A stretch of DNA of 40,746 bases from a virus, in the IMG/VR virus record IMGVR_UViG_3300030382_003958, positions 1-40,746 of that record, one strand, 5' to 3'. The stretch's first letter is position 1, and the number at the start of each line of letters is the position of its first letter. The position numbers and the translations under genes are program-made. Positions 1 through 6,577 of this stretch are shown piece after piece. Under the pieces are notes generated by a model. The model was not told where the DNA came from and did not search any database. It saw only the letters and a list, made by a program, of their open reading frames with translations.

Positions 1-89
1 ACAGAGAAGATCAGGAGGCCCTGATACCGTAGCTGGCGGCGTAGCTGCTCAGAGGGGAGCGCGAGGCGGGCGAGGCCGATCAGCATGGC
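1..89. repeat. Terminal direct repeat, left copy
   Basis: Identical over 89 bases to 40658-40746. It shows that the window is a circle opened at an arbitrary point, or a molecule with terminal redundancy; an assembly overlap of a circular genome is the simpler reading. The repeat covers the 5' part of a small membrane-protein gene that is complete only in the right-hand copy. The ribosome binding site of that gene (GGGGAGAG on the minus strand, about 91-98) is seen only at this end. Confidence 0.95.
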
Positions 90-256
90 GCTCTCCCCAT
101 AAGGGAAAACCCGTATTGACGGGCGGAATTGAGAGTGCGTGTCAGGACGCGATTAATTCGCGTACCGGGGGTATGTTTCAGTTGTGTGACGGTTGACGTT
201 GCGCTTGGATGGTTAAATGCGTCGGGGGAGGCGCGGAAAAAATGGGAGGATACGCC
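90..256. promoter_or_regulatory. Divergent intergenic control region
   Basis: This stretch has no gene. It separates the long leftward (minus) operon, whose first gene starts at 86 (equal to 40743), from the rightward small gene at 257. It contains the 15-bp inverted repeat CGCGATTAATTCGCG at 148-162. A possible minus-strand promoter overlaps it: CTGAAA at 176-181, an 18-bp spacer, then ATTAAT at 152-157. A small inverted repeat, CCCGT-ATTG-ACGGG, lies at 110-123. The inverted repeat over the -10 suggests repressor control, but its half-sites differ from the TAAC/GTTA operators at 714-1179, so another protein would bind it. Promoter assignment is by eye only. Confidence 0.4.
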
Positions 257-502
257 ATGTCGGGACACGCTCAATTTCTTGAAGATTGCCCGGATTATCG
301 ATGGAACCCGAAGACAGAGATGTTCGAGGCACATCTGTATGCCACAGGCGCGGACGGGGTTCGGGAGTACACCACCAGCTACTCGATCAGGCCGGAGGTT
401 TATCGCGCCATCATCACCGAAATGATCGCAGCCCAGCAGGACTACTACCAGTGGCGCGAACGGCCCGATAATGTCGTTGGTTTGCGACCGGGCGGACACT
501 AA
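257..502 (+). CDS. Small hypothetical protein (81 aa)
   Basis: The start at 257 is chosen because GGAGGA lies six bases upstream; longer readings from 209 have no such site. The protein is rich in aromatic and acidic residues (Y, W, D, E) and has no transmembrane segment or recognisable family motif. It faces the Cro-like gene and the two overlap by four bases at their stops, so they are transcribed convergently. It sits alone between the leftward operon promoter region and the repressor locus, a common place for small early accessory genes in temperate phages. Function unknown. Confidence 0.6.
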   Translation: MSGHAQFLEDCPDYRWNPKTEMFEAHLYATGADGVREYTTSYSIRPEVYRAIITEMIAAQQDYYQWRERPDNVVGLRPGGH

Positions 503-702
503 GCTGCATCCTCCAGCTTGAGGAGGATGGCCGCTTTCACAGCCCCATTCGTCGCTTCCTGTATTGCCAGCGCCGTATCACGCGAAGGCATGGACCCATT
601 CATGATGCGCCATAGCTGCATCCGTGATATGCCCACCGTGGCGGCAAAAGCCTCCCGAGTGGTCTCCTTGGCGTCAAGCCAGCTTTCGATGGGGTGTGTC
701 AT
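499..702 (-). CDS. Cro-like / YdaS-like HTH repressor (67 aa)
   Basis: A short helix-turn-helix protein. Residues about 15-38 (TREAFAATVGISRMQLWRIM) read as recognition helices of the Cro/C1/YdaS type, followed by a typical second half. It is divergent from the CI-like gene at 798, and three operators lie between them, the arrangement of a lysis-lysogeny switch. The start at 702 is preferred over 714: a clear minus promoter, TTGACC (732-737), 16 bp, TATGAT (710-715), would begin transcription at about 703, leaving an almost leaderless mRNA that opens at the 702 ATG. No Shine-Dalgarno sequence is visible. Which of the two regulators acts as Cro is inferred from size and layout. Confidence 0.75.
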   Translation of the reverse strand: MTHPIESWLDAKETTREAFAATVGISRMQLWRIMNGSMPSRDTALAIQEATNGAVKAAILLKLEDAA

Positions 703-737
703 GAAACGCATCATAACACCCGGCGTTACGGGGTCAA
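702..737 (-). promoter_or_regulatory. Promoter of the Cro-like gene
   Basis: The minus strand carries TTGACC (732-737) and TATGAT (710-715) with a 16-bp spacer. A full operator copy (714-728) sits in the spacer and touches the -10, so bound repressor would block RNA polymerase. The expected start point is at or one base before the ATG at 702. Confidence 0.65.
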
Positions 738-787
738 GAACTTTTCGTAACGCCCGGTGCTATTACCCATTGTAACACGTTGGGTTA
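714..787. promoter_or_regulatory. Triple operator between the divergent repressors
   Basis: Three 15-bp sites of the form TAAC-N7-GTTA: TAACACCCGGCGTTA at 714-728, TAACGCCCGGTGCTA at 748-762 (one mismatch in the right half-site) and TAACACGTTGGGTTA at 773-787. Centres are 34 and 25 bp apart. The number and position of sites recall lambda OR. Two further copies lie at 1131-1145 and 1165-1179, after the CI-like gene, again with centres 34 bp apart. Confidence 0.75.
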
Positions 788-797
788 CAAGTAGATT

Positions 798-1133
798 ATG
801 AGCAAAGACGACACCCCTCCCGGCCATTACATCAAGCAATGGCGGCAGAATGCAGGGCTATCCCTCGCCAAGCTTGCTGCCCGTATGGAGACAGAGCCAG
901 GTGTCGAACTCATCAGCGCAATGAGCCTGTCCCGCATTGAAAGGGGACTCCAGCCTTACAGCGAGCCAATCCTTGAGGCGCTGGCCATTGCCCTTGCCGT
1001 CCCTAAGTGGGCGCTCATCTCGGTCAATCCTGAAGTGGATGGCGATGTTGTCGATCTGGTCGGCTACATGCGCTCTCTGAAGCGGGATCAACGCGAGCGG
1101 TCGCTCAAGCTGATACGGGCCGCAAACGAATAA
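798..1133 (+). CDS. CI-like XRE-family repressor (111 aa)
   Basis: An N-terminal Cro/C1-type helix-turn-helix covers residues about 10-75: a LAARM helix, the recognition region AMSLSRIERGLQPYSEP, then LEALAIALAV. A short tail of about 35 residues follows. There is no LexA-like self-cleavage domain (no Ser/Lys protease region), so RecA-driven cleavage as in lambda CI is unlikely; induction would need an antirepressor or competition by the Cro-like protein. No Shine-Dalgarno sequence precedes the ATG. A weak promoter reading (TTACCC 763-768, TACAAG 786-791) would start the mRNA at the ATG itself, as for lambda cI from PRM. Its stop codon lies inside an operator (1131-1145). Confidence 0.8.
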   Translation: MSKDDTPPGHYIKQWRQNAGLSLAKLAARMETEPGVELISAMSLSRIERGLQPYSEPILEALAIALAVPKWALISVNPEVDGDVVDLVGYMRSLKRDQRERSLKLIRAANE

Positions 1134-1190
1134 CGCCCAGCGTTACAAAAAGTAGTTGACGTCATAACGTCAGGTGTTACAGTCCTCTTA
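1131..1190 (+). promoter_or_regulatory. Rightward early promoter with two operators
   Basis: TTGACG (1156-1161) and TACAGT (1178-1183) with a 16-bp spacer form a plausible promoter for the operon starting at 1212. TAACGCCCAGCGTTA (1131-1145) lies just upstream, and TAACGTCAGGTGTTA (1165-1179) fills the spacer and overlaps the -10. The same repressor that binds 714-787 should therefore silence the early operon in a lysogen. Confidence 0.7.
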
Positions 1191-1217
1191 TCGAACAAGA
1201 GGACGACACCAATGGCA
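1187..1217 (+). repeat. 31-bp leader repeat, copy 1
   Basis: An exact 31-base match to 1680-1710. It covers the 5' leader, the ribosome binding site AGAGGA and the first two codons (Met-Ala) of the gene at 1212. The copy at 1680 does the same for the next gene. Confidence 0.9.
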
Positions 1218-1664
1218 TTCGACAGCACAGACTATTTCCGCACAGAGCCTGCAAAGGTCTATGACAAGGACAATCCCCCAGCCCGCATGAGCGAAGCTAT
1301 CCGCATGGCGGTGGCTGATGTTGAGGCGCAGGAGCGGGCCGGAATTGAATACGACTGGTTCGATTGCGCAACCTGCACAGCAGGCGCTGTCGTTCGCCAC
1401 CTTGGCGGAAAACGCTGGGACGACTTCGGCCCCAAATGGGAAGCACTCTTTGAGTGCCTGTCCTTCATTAGCATGTCCTGGGGGGGGTACAGCCTAGACG
1501 GGGATATATTTTCCGGTAACGAGCGTGAGTTTTGGGACGACGCCGGATTTGGCCAGGTGCCCAAAAACGTCCTCGTCACGATGACTCCGTACGGCGCCAA
1601 CCCCGCCGCCTTCAAGCGTGACATGCTCAATCTGGCTGACCGCCTCGAAGCGGAGGGCTCCTGA
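1212..1664 (+). CDS. Hypothetical early protein (150 aa)
   Basis: First gene of the rightward early operon, with AGAGGA nine bases before the ATG. The protein is soluble, acidic and rich in aromatic residues (repeated W, F, Y), and has a CATC pair at residues about 53-56 but no complete metal site. No family recognised. The position directly behind the repressor-controlled promoter is that of immediate-early genes such as antirepressors or host-takeover proteins, but nothing in the sequence shows such a role. Confidence 0.65.
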   Translation: MAFDSTDYFRTEPAKVYDKDNPPARMSEAIRMAVADVEAQERAGIEYDWFDCATCTAGAVVRHLGGKRWDDFGPKWEALFECLSFISMSWGGYSLDGDIFSGNEREFWDDAGFGQVPKNVLVTMTPYGANPAAFKRDMLNLADRLEAEGS

Positions 1665-1679
1665 GCCCCCCCTCCCCCA

Positions 1680-1710
1680 CTTATCGAACAAGAGGACGAC
1701 ACCAATGGCA
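1680..1710 (+). repeat. 31-bp leader repeat, copy 2
   Basis: Perfect copy of 1187-1217, ending in the second codon of the gene at 1705. It is preceded by a C-rich run (GAGCCCCCCCTCCCCCAC region) with no gene. The copy gives two consecutive genes the same translation initiation region. Confidence 0.9.
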
Positions 1711-2004
1711 AACCACATCTCATTTGACATCAGCCCGTACGAGTCTGACCTGATCGTGCAAATCTTGGATCGCTGCCCTGCGCGGCTCATCTTTGTTGAT
1801 CGCATGAGCCTGCACATGGATTTGTGCGCGACACACGCCAACGGAAACCCAATGGACTTCGCTCGCCTGCTTGCGGCCGATGATTTCAATTTCGCACACG
1901 ACATCGCGGGCATCCAGAACCACCTGAACCGCAACACTGGAAAGCTGGAGAACTTTTTCTCCCCGCGCTTTTCCGCTCGCGCCAAGAAGTCGGAGGCAGC
2001 CTAA
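1705..2004 (+). CDS. Hypothetical early protein (99 aa)
   Basis: The start at 1705 is fixed by the duplicated leader with AGAGGA. A small soluble protein with no recognised domain; it contains a cluster of His, Asp and Met in the middle and a basic, Ala/Lys-rich end. The stop TAA shares its last base with the ATG of the next gene (2004), which indicates coupled translation. The protein shows no obvious similarity to the gene at 1212, so only the leader, not the gene, was duplicated. Confidence 0.6.
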   Translation: MANHISFDISPYESDLIVQILDRCPARLIFVDRMSLHMDLCATHANGNPMDFARLLAADDFNFAHDIAGIQNHLNRNTGKLENFFSPRFSARAKKSEAA

Positions 2005-2312
2005 TGCTCACCTCAGCTTACGACCAAAGACAGAGCCACCATCGCAAAGAGATGAGCCAGCAAGAGCGGTTCAATGAGATTGCCGGGCCAGACCTGCGCA
2101 TGTCCGTCGAGGGCCTGTTTGACTGGTTCAGCCGTCAAGAGCGCCTGCCAGAGCTTTACCCTCACCTGCAAGCCCTTTTCGAGGACATCGCTGTTGTCCC
2201 GATGGACGACCCCAACTGTGAACTGGAGCCAGACGCATGGGGGATCGTCAAGGTCTACAAAATGGCTTGGGCAAAGGCCGAGGAATACGAACGGAAGGGA
2301 GAGGCGGCATGA
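2004..2312 (+). CDS. Hypothetical protein (102 aa)
   Basis: Starts on the stop codon of the previous gene; an internal ATG at 2052 is an alternative start that would remove 16 poorly structured residues. Helical and acidic, with no recognised motif. It overlaps the next gene by an ATGA junction, so it belongs to the same tightly packed operon. Function unknown. Confidence 0.6.
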   Translation: MLTSAYDQRQSHHRKEMSQQERFNEIAGPDLRMSVEGLFDWFSRQERLPELYPHLQALFEDIAVVPMDDPNCELEPDAWGIVKVYKMAWAKAEEYERKGEAA

Positions 2313-2773
2313 GCATTTTCGGCTTAACAGAGTTTTCAATCAAGACCAGATTCCAGGAATACCCTGAACCGATTTCTGAGGCGCCCGAAGCCATGCCGCA
2401 GGCGCACTATGATGCGATTGCCAAGAAGGGCTTTATGTGGCCGGTTGGGTCTCAGACGATCCCCGGTGCCGCGCACGATAAAAGCGACCACGACTTCCTT
2501 GTCCTGACAAAGGATCGCATTCCAGAGGTGTTCTCAGAACTCGGTTACGACTTGCTGTCTGGCGGTCGCCACTACGAGCCATCCGAAGGCAAATTCAATA
2601 GCTGGATCAAGGATGGTGTGAACTTTGTCGCCACCGACGAGGAGTATTTTGCCAAAAAATTCCTTGCTGCGAACGCTGTAGCTCAGCGCCTGTCACTCAT
2701 CAAGAAGGCGGACAGGATCGCGCTGTTTCAGGCGGTTCTTTATGGGCACATTCAAGCGGAGGCTGACCAATGA
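2309..2773 (+). CDS. Nucleotidyltransferase-fold protein (154 aa)
   Basis: The start at 2309 gives an ATGA overlap with the previous gene, and GGGAGAGG lies just upstream. Residues 47-64 carry the minimal nucleotidyltransferase pattern: G47-S48, then S59-D60-x-D62-F-L-V, the two acidic residues that hold metal in the polymerase-beta fold. The remainder, with helices around 100-150, fits the small phage NTase-like proteins. Such domains transfer NMP to protein or RNA in toxin-antitoxin and defence systems, but no partner toxin or HEPN gene is seen next to it, so the substrate is unknown. Fold assignment is from motif only. Confidence 0.6.
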   Translation: MSIFGLTEFSIKTRFQEYPEPISEAPEAMPQAHYDAIAKKGFMWPVGSQTIPGAAHDKSDHDFLVLTKDRIPEVFSELGYDLLSGGRHYEPSEGKFNSWIKDGVNFVATDEEYFAKKFLAANAVAQRLSLIKKADRIALFQAVLYGHIQAEADQ

Positions 2774-3072
2774 CCTTCCCCCTCTCCCACCACATATCCA
2801 GGCACCCGATGCGCTGCAAAATCCAGTCACGGGCAATAGAGGGAGCCTTCGCAGCCGAGCGCCTGGCTGATGTGAAGCAAGCCCACTTCGCAGAGCTGGC
2901 TGACTATCAGGAGATCGAACGGATCTACTGGGAAGCAGGGCCGAACCTGAGAGCCGTCATCCATGACCATTGGGTGCAGGCCAAAGCAATCGCAAGCAAG
3001 CGGTTCAGGGATTATCGCGCGGCTGTGGCTGCGGAACACATCGCAATTGAGATCGAGAGGAAAGCGGCATGA
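2770..3072 (+). CDS. Hypothetical protein (100 aa)
   Basis: ATGA overlap with the gene before and ATGA overlap with the small membrane protein after it. Mostly helical with many Ala, Arg and His residues. No domain recognised. Its start is dictated by the overlap; no strong ribosome binding site is needed under translational coupling. Confidence 0.6.
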   Translation: MTFPLSHHISRHPMRCKIQSRAIEGAFAAERLADVKQAHFAELADYQEIERIYWEAGPNLRAVIHDHWVQAKAIASKRFRDYRAAVAAEHIAIEIERKAA

Positions 3073-3242
3073 TTCCGTATGTTTTGGGAGTTCTTACGTG
3101 GGTGATAACCCTCAGCGCGATGATGCTGTTTGCGCACTTCGGCTTAGTTCCGCGTGATGATGTTTTGGCTTGCACTGCGATGGCTCTTGCTGTCGCGGCA
3201 ACCATACGCGGTTTTCAGCGGGAGTTTAAGCACAATGACTAA
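3069..3242 (+). CDS. Small membrane protein (57 aa)
   Basis: An ATGA overlap with the preceding stop (3070-3072) supports this start. It has two hydrophobic segments, about residues 3-25 and 33-46, joined by a short loop with two Asp residues, and a basic hydrophilic tail. This is the pattern of a small inner-membrane hairpin. No family recognised. It is too short for many gene finders but fits the operon geometry exactly, and the next gene starts inside its last codons. Confidence 0.6.
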   Translation: MIPYVLGVLTWVITLSAMMLFAHFGLVPRDDVLACTAMALAVAATIRGFQREFKHND

Positions 3243-3552
3243 CACAGATACAGTTGAGAGACTGAGAGAGTTGAACGCGGACTACCTGTACGCAGTTCAG
3301 ATGCACCGCGACAATCCGGGTGACACTTCAAAAGCGCATCTGGATCGTGCCTGCGACAGGCTGAGGAAGGCGTTTTTCGAAAACTCGGACGCACTACTGG
3401 ATGCTGTGGAGGCGCTGGAGAGTGTCCGAGCACTAATTGCTGAAGGTGTCGCCGAGGGATTTAATCCGCACGCTGGCGACTGGGCCGAGCGACTGTTTGA
3501 CTCACAGGCTGATACGCGTCGGGCCCTCGCCAAGCTGAAGGGAGAAGGCTGA
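3235..3552 (+). CDS. Hypothetical helical protein (105 aa)
   Basis: The ATG at 3235 follows GGGAG with a spacing of about nine bases and overlaps the end of the membrane-protein gene. The sequence is almost entirely predicted helix (RLRELNADYLYAV, then long Ala/Glu/Asp runs), probably a small helical bundle. No known domain. The stop TGA overlaps the next start. Confidence 0.6.
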   Translation: MTNTDTVERLRELNADYLYAVQMHRDNPGDTSKAHLDRACDRLRKAFFENSDALLDAVEALESVRALIAEGVAEGFNPHAGDWAERLFDSQADTRRALAKLKGEG

Positions 3553-3740
3553 TGTCACCCGCCAACCTCACCAGCACAAGCAAGCATCCCCTGGCATGTC
3601 CTATCTGCGCTGCCCCGTTCAACACACCGCTCGGCCGCAAGATTCACTGCAAGGACAAGCACGGAGTCACCCTGCTTATTTCGGAGCATGACCACGCAAA
3701 GTGCGACGCGTTTCACGAGAAAGGGGCAAGCAATGGGTGA
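3552..3740 (+). CDS. C2H2 zinc-finger protein (62 aa)
   Basis: Residues 16-37 form a classical C2H2 finger: C16-x2-C19-x12-H32-x4-H37. The spacing matches eukaryote-type fingers more closely than the x9 spacing of bacterial Ros/MucR. A His/Asp/Cys-rich tail follows (HDHAKCDAFH). The protein probably binds nucleic acid or acts as a small zinc-bound adaptor. It overlaps the next gene, which carries the same kind of finger at its C-terminus. The start sits on the stop of the previous gene (TGATG). Confidence 0.65.
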   Translation: MSPANLTSTSKHPLACPICAAPFNTPLGRKIHCKDKHGVTLLISEHDHAKCDAFHEKGASNG

Positions 3741-4095
3741 TTTAGGCGACTATTGGCGCGAGCACAGAGAATACAAGCGTGCCTTGCGCATGTTCTGGCC
3801 GGAGTGTCCGACATGCGCCGTCACCTACGGGACGGGCACGAAGACCCCGCCCGGAGAGGCTTGCCACAATTGCGGATGGATCGCCCCCGGTGAACGAGGA
3901 TCAGACAAGGCTCGCGCCAAAGCGCACCTGTCAGCGCAGTACGAAGACGAGCAGGAGCGCGCCGCCCGAAAGGCTGAGAAACGCGCCCGCCTGATGGCGC
4001 TTCGGACATGCAGGGCTTGCGGGCGACAGTTCAAGACTGAGCGGGCACGGATAAACCACGAAAGAGATGCACACAAAGGAATGAATAATGGCTGA
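3733..4095 (+). CDS. Zinc-ribbon plus C2H2-finger protein (120 aa)
   Basis: Start at 3733, overlapping the previous stop by eight bases. An N-terminal zinc ribbon (C25-x2-C28, C44-x2-C47) is followed by a strongly charged helix rich in Arg, Glu and Ala (about 55-90). A C-terminal C2H2 finger closes the protein: C93-x2-C96-x12-H109-x4-H114. The architecture suggests a DNA- or RNA-binding protein. Two adjacent genes with the same finger spacing point to duplication of the finger. It lies immediately upstream of the recombination genes. Confidence 0.65.
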   Translation: MGDLGDYWREHREYKRALRMFWPECPTCAVTYGTGTKTPPGEACHNCGWIAPGERGSDKARAKAHLSAQYEDEQERAARKAEKRARLMALRTCRACGRQFKTERARINHERDAHKGMNNG

Positions 4096-4507
4096 TAATT
4101 GGGACACTGCAATCAATGAATTGCTGGACGATTTCTTCAAGGCGGAGGCCGAAAGCAATGGCCTGAAAGCTTCCGCATCTGAGATCTCCAAACAGAAGAA
4201 AGAGGCGGATCAACGGGCGGACGCGGCGCGGGAGCAGCTCTCCAAAATGCTCACCGAGGCGGGCGTTACAACCGAGAACCACCCTCGCGCGCAGATCACC
4301 CTAGCATCTGGACGTGTCACGCTTCAGGCGGCCCCTGATGCAGATGTGGACAGTCTACCAATCGACATGGTGCGGATCAAGAAGGAGCCGGACAAGGCGG
4401 CCATCCAGACCGCGCTGGCTGCCGGGCAGAAGGTTGCCGGCTACTCGCTGGCGCAAAGCGCGCCATCCCTGCGGATCAAGCCTGTGAAGGAGAAAATCAA
4501 TGGCTGA
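4088..4507 (+). CDS. Siphovirus Gp157-like protein (139 aa)
   Basis: An N-terminal coiled-coil region (about residues 20-58, rich in Ala, Lys, Glu) is followed by a beta-rich part with DVDSLPIDMVRIKKEPDKAA, and then an ending that resembles the 'K-x-P-D-K-x-A-I-x-x-A-L-x-x-G' region of Gp157-type phage proteins. Members of that family lie next to single-strand annealing proteins, as here with the RecT-like gene that follows. The role in recombination is known by association only. Overlaps both neighbours. Confidence 0.6.
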   Translation: MADNWDTAINELLDDFFKAEAESNGLKASASEISKQKKEADQRADAAREQLSKMLTEAGVTTENHPRAQITLASGRVTLQAAPDADVDSLPIDMVRIKKEPDKAAIQTALAAGQKVAGYSLAQSAPSLRIKPVKEKING

Positions 4508-5450
4508 TGGCAATCTTATTACCACTCACGACCGCGCGGTTGCGCTGGGCCCGACCTATGAGCAAGTCAAGGAAATGGCGCACTATTTCGCGCGGTCCGG
4601 AATGTTCGGCGTGAAGACTCCGGAGCAAGCCTTCTCCCTGCTGATGATCGCGCAATCTGAAGGGCTCCACCCCGCCCGCGCCATGCAGGAATATCACGTC
4701 ATCCAAAACCGCCCCACCCTGAAGGCTGAGGCCATGCTGGGGCGCTTTCAGCAAGCAGGCGGTAAAGTAAAATGGGTCAAGCATGAGAATGATGAGGTGA
4801 TCGCAGAGTTCACGCATGATGCCAGCGGCACAACGGAAGTGTCGTGGAACATGGATCGCGCCAAACAGGCAGGAATTACTGGCAATGGGACATGGGGCAA
4901 ATATCCCCGACAAATGCTCCGCGCTCGCGTGATTTCTGAAGGTGTGCGTCTATCCTACCCCGCTTGCATCGTCGGGTTCTATGCTCCGGAGGAACTGGCT
5001 GCGGATGACCCGTTGCCACCACCCGTGACGCCTGCCCAACCGGAGGCTAGCCGGTCGGACTCTCTCATTGAGCAAATCAATGCCTGCGAGACGATGAACG
5101 ATCTTGAACAGTTGGCCATGCAGAAGACGAGCGACATCATCGCCATGCCAGAAAAGGACCGCACGGCAACGCAGCAAGCCATCGCAAGCAAACGGCAGGA
5201 CCTCGGTAATGTGCCGAAGGACGCCGAGTTCACAGAGCGTGATCCAGAGGCGGACAAGGCCTTCATTGGGAAGTTCTGCGAGTTCGTGGCGGACCGCCCG
5301 AACAAGACGGCGCTGGATGCTCTCTGGACCAAGTACAAGGAGCGGCTAGCGAGTATTCAGGCAGCTGATCCGGCGCTTTATGATGAGGCAGTCAAGGCGG
5401 ATGCGCTCAAGCAGGAAGAGTTCCAGGCTGCGGAGATTGCCGCGGAATGA
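4500..5450 (+). CDS. RecT/Red-beta-like single-strand annealing protein (316 aa)
   Basis: The core, residues about 35-160, carries the conserved pattern of phage annealing proteins: PEQAFSLLMIAQSEGLHPA, then a strand-turn 'Y-H-V-I-Q-N-R-P-T-L-K-A-E-A-M', and the 'KYPRQMLRARVISEG' helix with the following 'YPAC..G.Y.PEE'. The C-terminal half is helical and variable. Such proteins anneal complementary ssDNA during phage recombination and replication restart. The Gp157-like gene before it supports the assignment. No RecE/YqaJ or lambda-exo-like nuclease is adjacent. RecT versus Bet subfamily cannot be settled by eye. Confidence 0.7.
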   Translation: MADGNLITTHDRAVALGPTYEQVKEMAHYFARSGMFGVKTPEQAFSLLMIAQSEGLHPARAMQEYHVIQNRPTLKAEAMLGRFQQAGGKVKWVKHENDEVIAEFTHDASGTTEVSWNMDRAKQAGITGNGTWGKYPRQMLRARVISEGVRLSYPACIVGFYAPEELAADDPLPPPVTPAQPEASRSDSLIEQINACETMNDLEQLAMQKTSDIIAMPEKDRTATQQAIASKRQDLGNVPKDAEFTERDPEADKAFIGKFCEFVADRPNKTALDALWTKYKERLASIQAADPALYDEAVKADALKQEEFQAAEIAAE

Positions 5451-5950
5451 GCAAGCGGACGGTCTACCTGAAGCGGCCTGATGATCGGGTCATGCTGGTG
5501 CCAACGGATCGCAAGAGTGAAGACTTGATCAAAGCGCTTCGCCCCGGTCGCATCGTCATGATCCGTTCGCACGCCGCGCGTAATGGCAAGCACCATCGTT
5601 TGCTGTGGGCTGTCGCAGGACTAATCGCCGAGAACTCCGAACATTATGATGACGCAGAGCATGTCGTTGAACAGCTAAAACTGGCAACCGGCCATGTGAA
5701 GCGGGTCTGGTATGACGTGCCGGGACTCGGCCGCATACAGCAGATACGCGGGGCGAGCATCGCCTATGAATCCATGTCGCAGGAAGACTTCTCGGCATGG
5801 TTCGAGAAGGCGCTGATCTACATCCAGAGCGACATGCTGCCGGGCGTGGAGACCGAAACGATCCGCAAAGAGATAACTGAGGCGCTGGGCCTCGACTGGT
5901 GGCCCGCACAGCGCGGTATCGACCTTAAGCAGAAGGATGAAGTGGGATGA
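5447..5950 (+). CDS. DUF1367-like phage protein (167 aa)
   Basis: ATGA overlap with the annealing-protein gene. The centre, HAARNGKHHRLLWAVAGLIA followed by a helical region ending in LKLATGHV, resembles DUF1367 proteins found in recombination or Nin-like regions of temperate phages. The end is acidic and lysine-rich. No catalytic motif is visible. A role in recombination-coupled DNA processing is suggested only by the neighbourhood. Confidence 0.55.
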   Translation: MSKRTVYLKRPDDRVMLVPTDRKSEDLIKALRPGRIVMIRSHAARNGKHHRLLWAVAGLIAENSEHYDDAEHVVEQLKLATGHVKRVWYDVPGLGRIQQIRGASIAYESMSQEDFSAWFEKALIYIQSDMLPGVETETIRKEITEALGLDWWPAQRGIDLKQKDEVG

Positions 5951-6099
5951 AACTGCCGGCAGGGTTAATTTGCCCCGAAGATGAGCGCGCTTGGTACGAC
6001 GAGTTTATGAGCAAGCCGCTCACGGACGACGAGCATGATGCGATTGATGTTTTCCTCGATACCAGCGTATGGCCAACAAAGGACCAGACCAATGACTGA
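5947..6099 (+). CDS. Small hypothetical protein (50 aa)
   Basis: ATGA overlap with the previous gene and an eight-base overlap with the next one support this short frame. The product is acidic with conserved-looking aromatic residues (WYDEF, VWP) and no hydrophobic segment. Not recognised. Below the size limit of many annotation pipelines. Confidence 0.55.
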   Translation: MKLPAGLICPEDERAWYDEFMSKPLTDDEHDAIDVFLDTSVWPTKDQTND

Positions 6100-6577
6100 T
6101 GAAGTGAAAGTGGACCAGATTGCCGCTGCCGCGAAAGACGCAGCCGAGCGCGCCGCCAAGAATGTATCCGTGGCCCCGCAGGCACTTTACGCGCCGATCT
6201 TGTTCGCGTTGCAGGACGCTTTCCCCGCCCTACAAGCAGACCTACAGGCAGATCTCCAGTTCGTCCGCCGTCTCACCATCAAGTACCACGGCCTCGGAAT
6301 GGACGACCCGGCTCAATGGAGAGTCGGGCTGGAAGAGATTGCGAGTATTGTGGCGGAGGAAGGGGCAGGGCCTGATACGAGGGATGCCGCCGCCCTACAG
6401 GCAGAGAATGAGAGGCTGCGGGAGGTTTTGGGCAAAATCAATGCCATCGAGGACGCTGAGTACCCATCAGAGGACGAATACGGTTACGAGAGCTGCCACG
6501 TGGAAGGGTACAACGCCGGGCTTTCTGAATGCCGGAAGACCATCCTGTTGGCCCTAAAGGACACCCCCAATGACTGA
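6092..6577 (+). CDS. Hypothetical coiled-coil protein (161 aa)
   Basis: The start at 6092 overlaps the preceding stop. The N-terminal 40 residues are Ala-rich helix, the middle contains a repeated ALQADLQADLQ stretch, and residues about 113-130 form a leucine-zipper-like segment (AALQAENERLREVLGKI). The C-terminal region has the GYNxGLxxCRK pattern seen in small phage proteins of unknown function. Probably oligomeric. Overlaps the next gene by eight bases. Confidence 0.55.
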   Translation: MTDEVKVDQIAAAAKDAAERAAKNVSVAPQALYAPILFALQDAFPALQADLQADLQFVRRLTIKYHGLGMDDPAQWRVGLEEIASIVAEEGAGPDTRDAAALQAENERLREVLGKINAIEDAEYPSEDEYGYESCHVEGYNAGLSECRKTILLALKDTPND

